From an uncultured Flavobacteriales bacterium (lineage in GTDB: Bacteria > Bacteroidota > Bacteroidia > CAIKAF01): DNA of 64,000 nt. Made by a program: the position numbers and the translations under genes. The notes beneath the pieces are model-generated. The model worked only from the letters and a program-made list of their open reading frames with translations, was not told where the DNA came from and made no database searches. The stretch's first letter is position 1, and each line of letters opens with the position of its first letter. Of the stretch, positions 54,653-63,994 are shown piece after piece. The DNA lies in NCBI GenBank assembly GCA_903825395.1, contig CAIKAF010000024.1, positions 1 through 64,000 on the forward strand, given 5' to 3'.

Positions 54653-55381
54653 TCATTTTTTTAGATATCGTTTAACGCTGTTCAAGCGCAAAGATATAAC
54701 ACCCCAAATGGCTTCTTTGATTATTTTTTTAGAAATTTTAGAAGTTCCTTCCTGCCGATCGGTGAAAATGATTGGAACCTCCTTTAGCACATAGCCAAGT
54801 CGAAAGGCTATATACTTCATTTCAATTTGAAATGCATAGCCCTTAAACCTTATTTTATTAAAATTCAATGCCTGCAAAAAATCCCTGCGGTAACACACGA
54901 ATCCAGCTGTTGCATCGCGTACTGACATGCCCGTAATAAGACGAACATAGGCAGAGGCATAGTAAGAAAGAAGAACGCGACCCATTGGCCAATTGACCAC
55001 ATTCACTCCGGTAACATACCTTGAACCAATGGCAATATGAGCGCCCTCTTGAGCGGCCTGAAGGAGTCGCTCCAAATCTGCAGGATTGTGCGAAAAATCG
55101 CAATCCATTTCAAAAATAAATTGATAGTCTCGTTCAAGGCCCCAATCGAAAGCAGCCAAGTATGCCTTTCCCAAACCCTCCTTTTTGGTTCGTTTCAACA
55201 AATGCAATCGGTTCGCATAATTGGCTTGAAGTTGCTCGACTGCTTCCGCTGTGCCGTCTGGTGAGCCGTCATCTACAATCAATAAATCAAATGCAGAGGG
55301 GAGGGCCATAACGGTATGTACCATCCGCTCAATATTCTCGATTTCATTGTAGGTAGGTACTACGACCAGATATGGGCTCAA
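54653..55381 (-). CDS. Polyprenol phosphate mannosyl/glucosyltransferase (DPM1-like)
   Basis: This 242-residue GT2 enzyme has LVVVPTYNEIENIERM, the nucleotide site LLIVDDGSPDGTAEAV, the DxD motif FEMDCDFSHNP, and QEGTSKISKKIIKEA at the end, as in dolichol-phosphate mannosyltransferases. It has no membrane helices and so is the soluble DPM1 kind. It makes a lipid-linked sugar donor for protein or lipoprotein glycosylation. The start codon is TTG at 55379-55381 (TTG-AGC-CCA); no in-frame ATG precedes it. A perfect -7 element lies about 14 bases upstream, so the leader is very short. Confidence 0.9.
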   Translation of the reverse strand: MSPYLVVVPTYNEIENIERMVHTVMALPSAFDLLIVDDGSPDGTAEAVEQLQANYANRLHLLKRTKKEGLGKAYLAAFDWGLERDYQFIFEMDCDFSHNPADLERLLQAAQEGAHIAIGSRYVTGVNVVNWPMGRVLLSYYASAYVRLITGMSVRDATAGFVCYRRDFLQALNFNKIRFKGYAFQIEMKYIAFRLGYVLKEVPIIFTDRQEGTSKISKKIIKEAIWGVISLRLNSVKRYLKK

Positions 55382-55395
55382 CGGATTATTTTTTA

Positions 55396-55403
55396 CAAAG
55401 ATA
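55396..55403 (-). promoter_or_regulatory. -7 promoter element for the DPM1-like/pyrC unit
   Basis: The minus strand reads TATCTTTG, a full match to TAnnTTTG. It lies 14 bases before the TTG start codon. Confidence 0.5.
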
Positions 55404-55450
55404 GAAACACTTAGGCCAAAATGTTGCGTTTTATTTTTTTGACGTCCCCC

Positions 55451-57517
55451 TCAATTTTTATTTTGCGCTGTTCCGTACATCAGGCGTTTCAGCAACGGAT
55501 TTAATAATGCGACTAAAATGCCTGCTGTTACCGGAACTATTGTGAAAATTAAAAAGAAGGTACTAAGGCTGTAATTCGCTGAAATATGCTCAATTTGACC
55601 TCCCAATGTTGCTGCCAATTTATTCCCAATGGCAATGGCTAAATACCACATTCCAAACATAAAGGCAATCATTCGGGGTGGGACAAGTTTAGAAACATTA
55701 CTAAGTCCAACTGGTGAAACACATAGTTCACCAAGGGTGTGAAATAAGTAGGCAATTACTAGCCAAACCATACTAACCTTTACAAATCCAGGTGCAGCTC
55801 CCTTTGGAATTACAGCCGAGCCTATGGCTAGGCATCCGAACCCTAAACCCATAACGATCAGCCCCAATCCATATTTTTGGGCGACGCTTGGATTGTATTT
55901 GCTATCCCACCATTTTGTAAATAATGAAGCGAAGGCAATTATGAAAAAGGAATTTAAGATGGAGAACCAACTGGTTGTAATTTCAACCAAATTTGTCACG
56001 GGTTCTAAAACTATAGCTGGGATTAAGGTGCTAGTTTTTCCAGCTTGTTGATATGCGTTTCGAACGGAATTCTCCTTCTTTCCAGTAAGTAAGACCCAAT
56101 TCCCCTTTTCTTTGTGCAAGAAAACAGCTTGATTCATTTGCAAATGTTCCTTCGAGCGCAACATAATTGAAGTATCTCGAACCATTTCAGGCCGCTGCTG
56201 CCCCTCTGCCAATGGAAGCCATTGGGTTTTGCCCTCTGAATCTGTTTGTTCTGTCAATGGCACTGAAATGCGGTAAGCCAGTTGCTGGCTGTCGTTGTAC
56301 AGCATCCAGCCGACGATGCTCCACACTACAACAAAACTTAGTCCCATGATGGAATTGGCCATAGGAATGCTATTTCGTGTTTCTCGCAACAGCTTTATGA
56401 GTACCCAAGTGATGATTCCCAATGGAACAGTAGTGAGCAATGCATTAATGATGCGGTAAGTAATGGCAGCCGAATCGGTTAGGGTGCGCTGGGTGAAATC
56501 TCTGGCAAACAAGACTAGAGATGTAGCCCCCTGTTCAAACGACATCCAAAAGAATACGGTGAAAAAGGCAAAAATCACGACTGCAATCATTTTATTGCGA
56601 ACAACGGGGCTATATCGAATCAAGCGACTAACAACCACTGTTAATAGGGCCGCCAATCCTATTAAAGCCAAAACAACAGGTCCACTTAAGGAACCAATTC
56701 CCAGCCCCTGAGGTATAAGGTTGATGTTGGCTATGGAACTTAATGGATCGTTCAAAAGGTAAGTCAATCCGATGCTAGCTGCCAGGGCAATCAGTACCCC
56801 ATCCAGTATGGTAAAAGGATTGCGTGGCTCTGGGTCGGCAGCAATATTGTCCTCCACAGCCTTAGAATCTGTGGATTTGGTAGGGCGGTCTCCCAAACTT
56901 CCAAACAAGGGTTTGGCAAGCCAGAACTGAAGGGAGCCCAATAACATAAAAATTCCGGCCAAGCCAAAGCCCCAACTCCAACCCACTTTTTCCGCGAGGT
57001 ACCCGCATATCAACATTCCAAAAAAGGCACCTGCATTCACGCCCATATAGAAGATCGTATACGCCCCGTCCTTTTTTTCAGGCAGATCTTTATACATCTG
57101 AGAAATGAAACTTATCATATTTGGCTTGAAAAATCCGGTGCCAACAACCAATAATCCCAAACCAATGTATAAGGATGCTTCGGTTTCTAATGCCATACTT
57201 GCGTGGCCTGCGGTCATTATTAGGGCTCCGGTCAAGACAGCCAATCGGTAGCCTAAAATCCGATCGGCAAGGATACCCCCAACTATAGGCGTTAAATACA
57301 AAAGACCTGCATAGGTACCGAATAAGGCTCCGGCCTGTTTGCTTGACCATTCCCAGCCTGGATTAGATCCGATGGCGGCCATGGTAAGAAAGTTAATCAA
57401 TAAAACGCGCATTCCATAAAAGGAAAATCGCTCCCACATTTCAGTGAAAAACAAAACAAATAAACCGGCGGGATGACCCAAGACCTTACTTTTGAAAAAA
57501 TCTGGTGTAGCACTCAT
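55451..57517 (-). CDS. POT-family proton-dependent peptide transporter
   Basis: This 688-residue membrane protein has the POT signature: TEMWERFSFYGMRVLLINFL with the E-x2-ER motif in helix 1, and FYMGVNAGAFFGMLICGYLAE. It has about 12-14 hydrophobic helices. It imports di- and tripeptides with protons. Between two helices (about residues 405-510) lies a hydrophilic insert (PLTEQTDSEGKTQWLPLAEG...) which accounts for the length above the usual 450-500. Such inserts are common in Bacteroidota members. A TAnnTTCG promoter element lies just upstream. No neighbouring peptidase is present. Confidence 0.92.
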   Translation of the reverse strand: MSATPDFFKSKVLGHPAGLFVLFFTEMWERFSFYGMRVLLINFLTMAAIGSNPGWEWSSKQAGALFGTYAGLLYLTPIVGGILADRILGYRLAVLTGALIMTAGHASMALETEASLYIGLGLLVVGTGFFKPNMISFISQMYKDLPEKKDGAYTIFYMGVNAGAFFGMLICGYLAEKVGWSWGFGLAGIFMLLGSLQFWLAKPLFGSLGDRPTKSTDSKAVEDNIAADPEPRNPFTILDGVLIALAASIGLTYLLNDPLSSIANINLIPQGLGIGSLSGPVVLALIGLAALLTVVVSRLIRYSPVVRNKMIAVVIFAFFTVFFWMSFEQGATSLVLFARDFTQRTLTDSAAITYRIINALLTTVPLGIITWVLIKLLRETRNSIPMANSIMGLSFVVVWSIVGWMLYNDSQQLAYRISVPLTEQTDSEGKTQWLPLAEGQQRPEMVRDTSIMLRSKEHLQMNQAVFLHKEKGNWVLLTGKKENSVRNAYQQAGKTSTLIPAIVLEPVTNLVEITTSWFSILNSFFIIAFASLFTKWWDSKYNPSVAQKYGLGLIVMGLGFGCLAIGSAVIPKGAAPGFVKVSMVWLVIAYLFHTLGELCVSPVGLSNVSKLVPPRMIAFMFGMWYLAIAIGNKLAATLGGQIEHISANYSLSTFFLIFTIVPVTAGILVALLNPLLKRLMYGTAQNKN

Positions 57518-57522
57518 AAGGG

Positions 57523-57530
57523 CGAAGATA
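57523..57530 (-). promoter_or_regulatory. -7 element (TAnnTTCG type) for the peptide transporter
   Basis: The minus strand reads TATCTTCG only five bases before the ATG at 57517, so the transcript would be leaderless or start slightly inside the gene. Confidence 0.35.
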
Positions 57531-57594
57531 AAAATTTAGGTCAAGGGGCAGACTTTAGGTTCGAGAGGAGCCTGCCATTTTGATGGCATCACCT

Positions 57595-58695
57595 TCATCC
57601 CTCCATCCCCATTCGACGCATTAAGCATAACGCCGATTCACGGTTGGAGTACTCGCCCCAGAAATCTTCCATGTTTAAATTGGGCTTTGGTGTTTTTGAG
57701 TTTGAAATATCGCTGGCTTTTGAGTAAAGCTGAATCCAAGGTTCCAATCCAGTACCGTATGCCAATTCGACGTTTGCCCAAACAGGTTTTCCACTGGCAA
57801 GGGCATGCAGAAGCCTTAAAGGAACCCCGCCCATGTATTCCCCACATAAAATATGCGCCTCAGCCATTTTATTCAAGGCCGTTAATGCTTCTTCACTGGG
57901 ATTGGATATCAATTGAATGCGTTTTCCTTCTGGAATTCTCAAATTCTCTACTCCTTGTCCAGCCACCACAAGCAACGTATCATAATCACAAAACTCCAAC
58001 ATAAAATTGTTGACCTGATTTTGTTGATTTACTTGATTGAAATTGCCTTGCATTAAGACAAATGGGGAATCTAAATTCTGCGGTAAGCGACCTAATTCAA
58101 GTTGGTCTTTATCTCTGAAAAAGGGGGCAACCCAATGTACGTTCTCGGAATACCTCTTAAACCAATCTACTTCATTTTTTGAAATGGGGAACAAGGCTGT
58201 TGCTAACCTTAATTCTTTCTCTTGCAGCTTTAATCGGAAGGCCTCCAATCGAAAATATACCGCTTTCCAACCAGAACTTGCTTTTGCCAATTTACTGTAA
58301 TAAGCCCACTCTATATTGTGGCAACGCACAAATATGGGTCTATTTGGCCACTTTTTGCGTAGATCTCTTAACCACCCCGTACAATGCTGGCCTTCCAAGA
58401 GAATTGGAGCGTTGTCTTTATTCAGCACTTTCCACAATTCTTCTGTTTTTCTACTTTGAACAATGTAAGGTTTAACGCTCAACTGACTTCTCCAACCTAT
58501 TTTTCGTTCAAATTCATTGCCTTTTATGGTCTTCCATGGAATGGAGGCGGCAGGTTGTTTTCCATAGTCAAAATAATGAAGATGAACCTGTACTCCCAAT
58601 TTTTCAAGGCTATCCACTTTCCAAAAGACGTCAACTATTCCACCGTAGGTAGGAGGCCAAGGACGGTCAAACGATACCACATGCAAATCAGGCAT
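57595..58695 (-). CDS. Glycosyltransferase (group 1-like)
   Basis: This 366-residue protein begins LHVVSFDRPWPPTYGGIVDV, with the glycine-rich PP-x-YGG-x-x-D loop of GT-B enzymes. Further marks are PIFVRCHNIEWAYYSKLAKA, VLMQGNFNQVNQQNQVNNFM and LLHALASGKPVWANVE, the last being the acceptor/donor region of GT4-type enzymes. The conserved second-domain E-x7-E motif is weak. It probably acts on surface polysaccharide. It is divergent from another glycosyltransferase gene (58820), which suggests a shared pathway. Confidence 0.75.
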   Translation of the reverse strand: MPDLHVVSFDRPWPPTYGGIVDVFWKVDSLEKLGVQVHLHYFDYGKQPAASIPWKTIKGNEFERKIGWRSQLSVKPYIVQSRKTEELWKVLNKDNAPILLEGQHCTGWLRDLRKKWPNRPIFVRCHNIEWAYYSKLAKASSGWKAVYFRLEAFRLKLQEKELRLATALFPISKNEVDWFKRYSENVHWVAPFFRDKDQLELGRLPQNLDSPFVLMQGNFNQVNQQNQVNNFMLEFCDYDTLLVVAGQGVENLRIPEGKRIQLISNPSEEALTALNKMAEAHILCGEYMGGVPLRLLHALASGKPVWANVELAYGTGLEPWIQLYSKASDISNSKTPKPNLNMEDFWGEYSNRESALCLMRRMGMEG

Positions 58696-58807
58696 ACCAA
58701 AGCAATGAGTCGGGTCTAAAGTAATTAATCTTCCGGTGTCAGAAGCGTAAAGGGGGGATTGTGGCCTTAGGTTTTGTTCGACATTAGGTGGGTTAATACC
58801 TCTTTTT

Positions 58808-58815
58808 TACCTTCG
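58808..58815 (+). promoter_or_regulatory. -7 element (TAnnTTCG type) for the GT4 gene
   Basis: TACCTTCG ends four bases before the ATG at 58820, implying a leaderless mRNA. The same octamer is found at 38583 and 44959. Confidence 0.4.
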
Positions 58816-58819
58816 ACAC

Positions 58820-59941
58820 ATGAATCCCCTACGGATATCGGTAGCTGTTATTTCTGATTTGGAAACCGATCAACGGGTTAGAAAGGTATGCACCTGGATG
58901 CATGAGCAGGGGTATCTGGTTCACTTAACGGGCCTTCAACGGCCGTTTTCCAAGGAATTGCCTACGAGGCCTTATGCTCAACATCGGCTTATTACCAAGA
59001 GACAAAAAGGTGTATTGTTTTATGCCGAGTGGCAATGGAAATTGCATTTGGCATTACGTAAAATCCCAGCAGATGTAATCTACGCAAACGATTTAGATTC
59101 TCTATTCCCAGCATGGTTGGCGGCTAGGGCTCAAGGCGCGGCGTTGGTTTACGACAGCCATGAATGGTTTACTGAAGTTCCTGAGTTGCTGAATCAGCCA
59201 ATAAAAAAGTGGATTTGGAAAAAACTGGAGGCTTTTCTGGTTCCAAAAACCAAGGGCAGAATTACCGTAAATGCATCTATAGCTAACAAGCTACAAGAAA
59301 CCTATGGATTTCCTTTTGCCGTGTTGCGAAATGTTCCTCAATTAATTTCCGTTTCGGCCGACTCCTCTCTATTGCCTTTGAAAGCTCAAGGTAAATTTTG
59401 CCTGATTTTACAAGGAAATGGAATTAATATAGATCGGGGCGCCGAAGAGGCCATTCAATCGCTGCATTTTTTACCTGAACAGGTTCATTTGCTCATTGTC
59501 GGTGCTGGAGACGTATTTCCTTTGTTGCCCAATATTATCCAAAACGAAGGATTGCAAAATAGGGTAAACCTTTTACCCCGTATGCCTTATGAGCAAATGA
59601 TGCAATTGGCCGCTGCATGTCAGTTGGGCCTTTCTTTGGATAAAAACAAAAGTGGCAACTATTTGTATTCCCTTCCCAATAAGGTGTTTGATTATTGGAT
59701 GGCGGGCATTCCTGTTTTGGCATCAAATTTACCTGAACTGCGGTCCCTTATTCAAGAAACGGGCGCCGGCATGTTGTGTAAGGAAGTCAATCCTAAGGAA
59801 ATCGCTCAAGCTGTTTTGCCAGTGTTGGAATCGAATAGCCGGTATGCTGAATTGTGCCTTAAAGCTAAAAAGGCAGCCGCATTGAATTGCTGGGAAAACG
59901 AGCAGCTGGCGTTGCGAACGGTATTCGAACGCCTTTTTTAA
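58820..59941 (+). CDS. GT4-family glycosyltransferase
   Basis: This 373-residue GT-B protein starts LRISVAVISDLETDQRVRKV, a start typical of GT4 enzymes in Bacteroidota. The first half has VIYANDLDSLFPAW and YDSHEWFTEVPEL. The second half has LILQGNGINIDRGAEEAIQS, RVNLLPRMPYEQMMQLAAAC and SLPNKVFDYWMAGIPVLASN, the expected donor-sugar-binding region. It likely adds a sugar in exopolysaccharide or glycolipid synthesis. It is divergent from the gene at 57595-58695 and convergent with the fibrinogen-like gene. The donor is unknown. Confidence 0.85.
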   Translation: MNPLRISVAVISDLETDQRVRKVCTWMHEQGYLVHLTGLQRPFSKELPTRPYAQHRLITKRQKGVLFYAEWQWKLHLALRKIPADVIYANDLDSLFPAWLAARAQGAALVYDSHEWFTEVPELLNQPIKKWIWKKLEAFLVPKTKGRITVNASIANKLQETYGFPFAVLRNVPQLISVSADSSLLPLKAQGKFCLILQGNGINIDRGAEEAIQSLHFLPEQVHLLIVGAGDVFPLLPNIIQNEGLQNRVNLLPRMPYEQMMQLAAACQLGLSLDKNKSGNYLYSLPNKVFDYWMAGIPVLASNLPELRSLIQETGAGMLCKEVNPKEIAQAVLPVLESNSRYAELCLKAKKAAALNCWENEQLALRTVFERLF

Positions 59942-59990
59942 GCGTTTGGAAGGTTTTGCCTTTTAAAGCATAAGCAAGTTTAAGAGGGTT

Positions 59991-61508
59991 TTATTTGATC
60001 CAAACTTGATGAATGGTGTGATTGCCAGACCCATTTGGATAATCATCGACCTCCCAACGGCTTCCTGTTCCTTGAATGCCCCAATGGTATTGAGCACTCC
60101 GATAAAATGAAAAATCGGTAAGAGCAAAATTTCCCATATCATTAAAATATGAATCAACCTGTGCAGGTATATTTGCTGTATGCCCAGTTAATGGGGTGAA
60201 TGAGGAGTTTAATCCATTAAACGATCCATTTCCACTTTTCATGTAAGATCGAACGGCATTTAAATTTGTTTTAAAATGAATAATCCGTCCATGTGCTGAT
60301 GTTCTCCCATAAAAGCGAACAGAATTGAAAACTAGCAAATTCGCTAAACTATTTGAAACATGGCCCCAAGCGGAGGGATGGTTACTTTCATTGCTGCCTA
60401 ATGAAGTTGAATTTTGAATTGGCAAGCGGTTGCTAAGTACCAACAGATTCGGATTGGTGCCTGCACCATGAACGTAATTTAACACCAAAGTCCAACCTCC
60501 ACCGTCGGTGGTCATATCGCAGTAGCATTGAAACGGCAACATCGGACCGCTGGTATCGGGGTCCAACCAATATACCCCGGTACCCACACTTTGCCCTTGA
60601 GAAATGATTTGCTGGCAATTCAATGCCGGACTGTTGCTGGCTTCCCCCAATTTCTTAGTGGTAAAGGTTATTTGACTGCCATACCCCGTTCCTGCCACAT
60701 TGCTGGCATAGGCACGAACATAATAGGTGGTATTGTTTTGTAAATTTTGAAAGGTGGAAGAAAATACCCCAGTTCCAGAACCCGAAATTACGGTTGAATT
60801 TGAAGTAGTTGGGTTCGGCGAGGTAGAATAGCATAGGCCCCGCGCTAAAACCGGCGCCCCACCGTCCTGGCTTACATTTCCCCCGGACACTGCGGTATTT
60901 CCCCCAATATTTATTGCGGTATCTGTACTTACCGTAGGGGGATTTGGCGTGGTAAAACTCAATTCATTCCCATATCCCGTCCCTTCAGAATTGGTGGCGT
61001 AGGCTCGAACAAAGTAGGTTGTACCATTTTGAAGCGACCCAAGTGTGCTGGTAAAAACACCCATGCCAACTCCATCAACCGAAAATGAATCGCTGAGGGT
61101 GGGCCCCGCTGCTGTATCCCAGCACACCCCACGAGCGGTTACCAATGTGCCACCATCGTCGGTTACGGTTCCTCCGGATTGTGCAGTTACTCCGGTAACT
61201 GAATTCACCAAGGCTGTCAAAACCAAAGGGGGTTTAGGGCACATGGAGTACCAACCCGAAGGCCGGTAGTATTGCATGCAATTTAAATCCGTATTGAATA
61301 CCGTGAGCCCAAACGCTGGATTTTGGATCGAATCTCTTTGGCCCGTGGTTAATCTAGGAGGCAAAAATCCTTTTGAGTTGCTTTCTACATCAAGCATGGC
61401 TGCAGGATGAGGCGGATTGCCCGTTTGGTTTATACCAACCTGAGCATGAACTGAATCAATGAACAAGCCAATTAGTAGAACACAAAAAGACCAATTATGG
61501 AAGTGCAT
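59991..61508 (-). CDS. Secreted fibrinogen-like surface protein with Fn3-like repeats
   Basis: This 505-residue protein has a signal peptide (MHFHNWSFCVLLIGLFIDSV), the head block GFLPPRLTTGQRDSIQNPAF and LTVFNTDLNCMQY, two repeats of about 90 residues that look fibronectin III-like (GVCWDTAAGPTLSDS..., GTTYFVRAYATNSEGTGYGN; then GLCYSTSPNPTTSNS..., TTYYVRAYASNVAGTGYGS), and a fibrinogen C-terminal-like domain (GVYWLDPDTSGPMLPFQCYC, DMTTDGGGWTLVLNYVHG). It is a paralogue of the protein at 51412-52641. No T9SS type A tail is clear. Probable surface adhesin. Confidence 0.8.
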   Translation of the reverse strand: MHFHNWSFCVLLIGLFIDSVHAQVGINQTGNPPHPAAMLDVESNSKGFLPPRLTTGQRDSIQNPAFGLTVFNTDLNCMQYYRPSGWYSMCPKPPLVLTALVNSVTGVTAQSGGTVTDDGGTLVTARGVCWDTAAGPTLSDSFSVDGVGMGVFTSTLGSLQNGTTYFVRAYATNSEGTGYGNELSFTTPNPPTVSTDTAINIGGNTAVSGGNVSQDGGAPVLARGLCYSTSPNPTTSNSTVISGSGTGVFSSTFQNLQNNTTYYVRAYASNVAGTGYGSQITFTTKKLGEASNSPALNCQQIISQGQSVGTGVYWLDPDTSGPMLPFQCYCDMTTDGGGWTLVLNYVHGAGTNPNLLVLSNRLPIQNSTSLGSNESNHPSAWGHVSNSLANLLVFNSVRFYGRTSAHGRIIHFKTNLNAVRSYMKSGNGSFNGLNSSFTPLTGHTANIPAQVDSYFNDMGNFALTDFSFYRSAQYHWGIQGTGSRWEVDDYPNGSGNHTIHQVWIK

Positions 61509-61528
61509 AAATTACTTGAACTGAAACT

Positions 61529-61558
61529 AAAAGTAGAGTTTAAGTGGATAAACTCAAA
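61529..61558 (-). promoter_or_regulatory. Promoter of the fibrinogen-like protein gene
   Basis: On the minus strand TTG (61556-61558) is followed after 19 bases by TACTTTTA (61529-61536), one base off TAnnTTTG with ideal spacing, 20 bases before the ATG. Confidence 0.55.
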
Positions 61559-61719
61559 ACAAAGTATAGCCTTTTTAAAGTTTACATAATATTATTGGAA
61601 GTAATTTTTTCATCAATTGCAACCACATGATTTTACGGCAATACTTACAAAAACGTAGTAGAGCAAATAATCAGGAAGGTTTTAATTGATTTAAAGAAGG
61701 GATTAACCAATCCTGTTTT

Positions 61720-62481
61720 CTAGTTCAAGGCAGAATATTGTGGCTCTCGAAGCAATCTAACCTCAATATCTTTAGGCAAATAATGCCGAATAACCATCCG
61801 TAATTTTTCTGTATAAAGTTCCCGGCGTTCCGACCAACGAATAAGACCATGGGCCAATATCTCGGCATCTGGTTTTTGGCCTTTCAAGCGCATGTTGGCG
61901 CGTAGAACCCTAAATTTTTTATATGAAGGAAACGTGTTTATGGTTCGCATGTAATCTTGAATGCCCGCATACAAATTGGGATAGGATTTTAGATAATAGG
62001 TTGTTGTCTCAGACTGGGTTACTACAAATCCATTGGATCGGCGTTGGGTTAATCCGAAATAATTATGGGTTCGTCTGGCTGCCGAAGATTTACCCCATCC
62101 ACTTTCTACTATGGCCTGCGCCAAAACCAATTTTTCGGGTACAATATCCACGCGGTTTAGAGCAGCATCAATGCGGTGAATAACATCCCTTCTAAAATTC
62201 TGAAAGGATGGAGTATCTGTGGGCAGTTTATACCGCTGTGCAATTTTTGCTAAAAAGCCAAGTTCTTCTACATACAAGCCTTGGCCTGTTTTTAATTTCT
62301 TTTGAATGTTAATCAAATGAGCACGCTGAAATAAAATATCCAAATTCACTCTTCGAACTTGAGGTAAAAAATCAGCAATAAATTCTTTACCAACCTTAGT
62401 AAATGGCTTGGCCGATTTCAATGGTAAACAGAGAAAGCCGATGCTGATAAACAAAAGGGGAATGGGAAGGCGGAATCTCAT
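61720..62481 (-). CDS. Bax-like glucosaminidase
   Basis: This 253-residue protein has a signal peptide or N-terminal anchor (MRFRLPIPLLFISIGFLCLP) and a glucosaminidase domain with the catalytic glutamate in LVLAQAIVESGWGKSSAARR, followed by NYFGLTQRR and YPNLYAGIQDYMRTINTFPS. These are the marks of the Bax/FlgJ-like family that cuts peptidoglycan glycans. Length and start fit the Bax protein group. It stands alone between the fibrinogen-like gene and the membrane protein. Role: probably cell wall remodelling. Confidence 0.88.
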   Translation of the reverse strand: MRFRLPIPLLFISIGFLCLPLKSAKPFTKVGKEFIADFLPQVRRVNLDILFQRAHLINIQKKLKTGQGLYVEELGFLAKIAQRYKLPTDTPSFQNFRRDVIHRIDAALNRVDIVPEKLVLAQAIVESGWGKSSAARRTHNYFGLTQRRSNGFVVTQSETTTYYLKSYPNLYAGIQDYMRTINTFPSYKKFRVLRANMRLKGQKPDAEILAHGLIRWSERRELYTEKLRMVIRHYLPKDIEVRLLREPQYSALN

Positions 62482-62569
62482 GGTACAAATTTCAACATTT
62501 ACACTTGGCCCCCTGAGTCAGTATCTTTTAACTTATTTACAATAACATGTTCAAAATCTGCAATTTCCA

Positions 62570-63994
62570 TTAATGGCAGGACGTTGGACAGCGTTTTTCT
62601 ACTGCTTTGCCGGAGTATCTGCTTCCTAGGTAAAAGAGTATAACGGGCAGATGTACAACGGCGTAGTACCTTGAAATATTACCCAATACTGGCATTAGCA
62701 TACCTAAAAAACAACCGATGCAAATGGCCCAGAGCAGTAGGGTGGCCAATATTGGTTCAGGTTGTTCTGAATTAATGAATCGAAAACATAAAAAAAGCAA
62801 AGCCAAAGCAAAAAGTCCCCGTTCAAATCCCCAAATCCAATATCGATAGTTTAATTTAAACCAATTTGTACCAACTACCCCATTCCAAATAAACACTGGC
62901 ATTCCTTGTATTAATCCATATACGCTTCCATCGATTTTTGGCAGATCAATCTGTGTAGCTGCGTGTTTTTGCTTTGCTTCCACTTCCAAATCCAACCTTT
63001 TGAACTTTAGTTTTTCTAGGATATTCACGCCTGGCTGCTGAACTTGCCTGGCATAAGATTGGCCATTTTCCCGCTCATAGGCCTCTTGACTGTCAAAATC
63101 AGAACGAATTACCGAAGGTTGGTATTGCCAAGCCCAAATCTGTACAAGGCATATCAACACAATAGGTAGAACTAAGCTCAAGACAAAACTAGTTTTGGCC
63201 GAAAGCCTTGAAAAAAATCGGGCAAATAAGGTGAAGAAAAATGCGGGAATTGCACATAAAAAAAGGAACACCCTAAATTCAAACATCAGGATGATGGCGA
63301 CAAAAAGATATAAGATTGCCATCCAATTTTTATGCTGCAAAAGGTAAATGCCCCACAAAAACATGGCTGCAGACAATAGCAAAAGACCTTCTTTGCCTGG
63401 TAGGGAAGTCCAAATCATCACTGAGGGTGAGGCCAATAAGGCCAGCCAAAAGACTAGGAAGGAGGCCCTTGGCATCGTATGTCTAAGTAAAGATGAAAGT
63501 AGGTACAGCCCCAACCAAGCTATAAAAGCGAAAGAAAAAAAAACAAGAGTGTAACTTTTGCCGCTCAGCCAAAGCAAGCATGAAGTAAGTCGGACCATCA
63601 ATTGCTTTTCATTGGGGAAGCCATAATGATTGGTTTTACTCCAAATTTTCATTCCTATCGTGGTAGTCTCACCCAGTTGGCTGTATGGCTTGCCATTAAC
63701 AATCAATGACCAATAGTCTTTAGGGCTACTTTTGGATAACTCATGTAATTTACTGGCATTTAGAAGCAAAGCCGATGCATCTCCTCCCTCTGAATTGGAA
63801 TATTTTTGTACCTGATAATGGTAAACGAAACCTCCAACCATCAACTGAAGGGGAAGCAAAATGGCCCATACCCAACGCTCAAACCATATTATTTTTCGTT
63901 CTGACCATCTCCACCAAACCATCCAAAACAAAAAAAGGGCAGTTACGCCCTTGCATGAATCCAGCCAAGATAGGTCGGACAAATGAACAATCAT
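62570..63994 (-). CDS. Polytopic membrane protein of unknown function (start may lie outside)
   Basis: This 474-residue protein has about 10-12 hydrophobic helices and one hydrophilic loop (residues 290-360, with QSYARQVQQPGVNILEKLKF). Features such as PSVMIWTSLPGKEGLLLLSA and the ends of helices resemble polysaccharide polymerases or GT-C type membrane glycosyltransferases, but no diagnostic motif is secure. The frame stays open through the last six bases of the window, so an earlier start is possible. The nearby glycosyltransferases fit a surface-polysaccharide role; that is inference. Confidence 0.6.
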   Translation of the reverse strand: MIVHLSDLSWLDSCKGVTALFLFWMVWWRWSERKIIWFERWVWAILLPLQLMVGGFVYHYQVQKYSNSEGGDASALLLNASKLHELSKSSPKDYWSLIVNGKPYSQLGETTTIGMKIWSKTNHYGFPNEKQLMVRLTSCLLWLSGKSYTLVFFSFAFIAWLGLYLLSSLLRHTMPRASFLVFWLALLASPSVMIWTSLPGKEGLLLLSAAMFLWGIYLLQHKNWMAILYLFVAIILMFEFRVFLFLCAIPAFFFTLFARFFSRLSAKTSFVLSLVLPIVLICLVQIWAWQYQPSVIRSDFDSQEAYERENGQSYARQVQQPGVNILEKLKFKRLDLEVEAKQKHAATQIDLPKIDGSVYGLIQGMPVFIWNGVVGTNWFKLNYRYWIWGFERGLFALALLFLCFRFINSEQPEPILATLLLWAICIGCFLGMLMPVLGNISRYYAVVHLPVILFYLGSRYSGKAVEKRCPTSCH

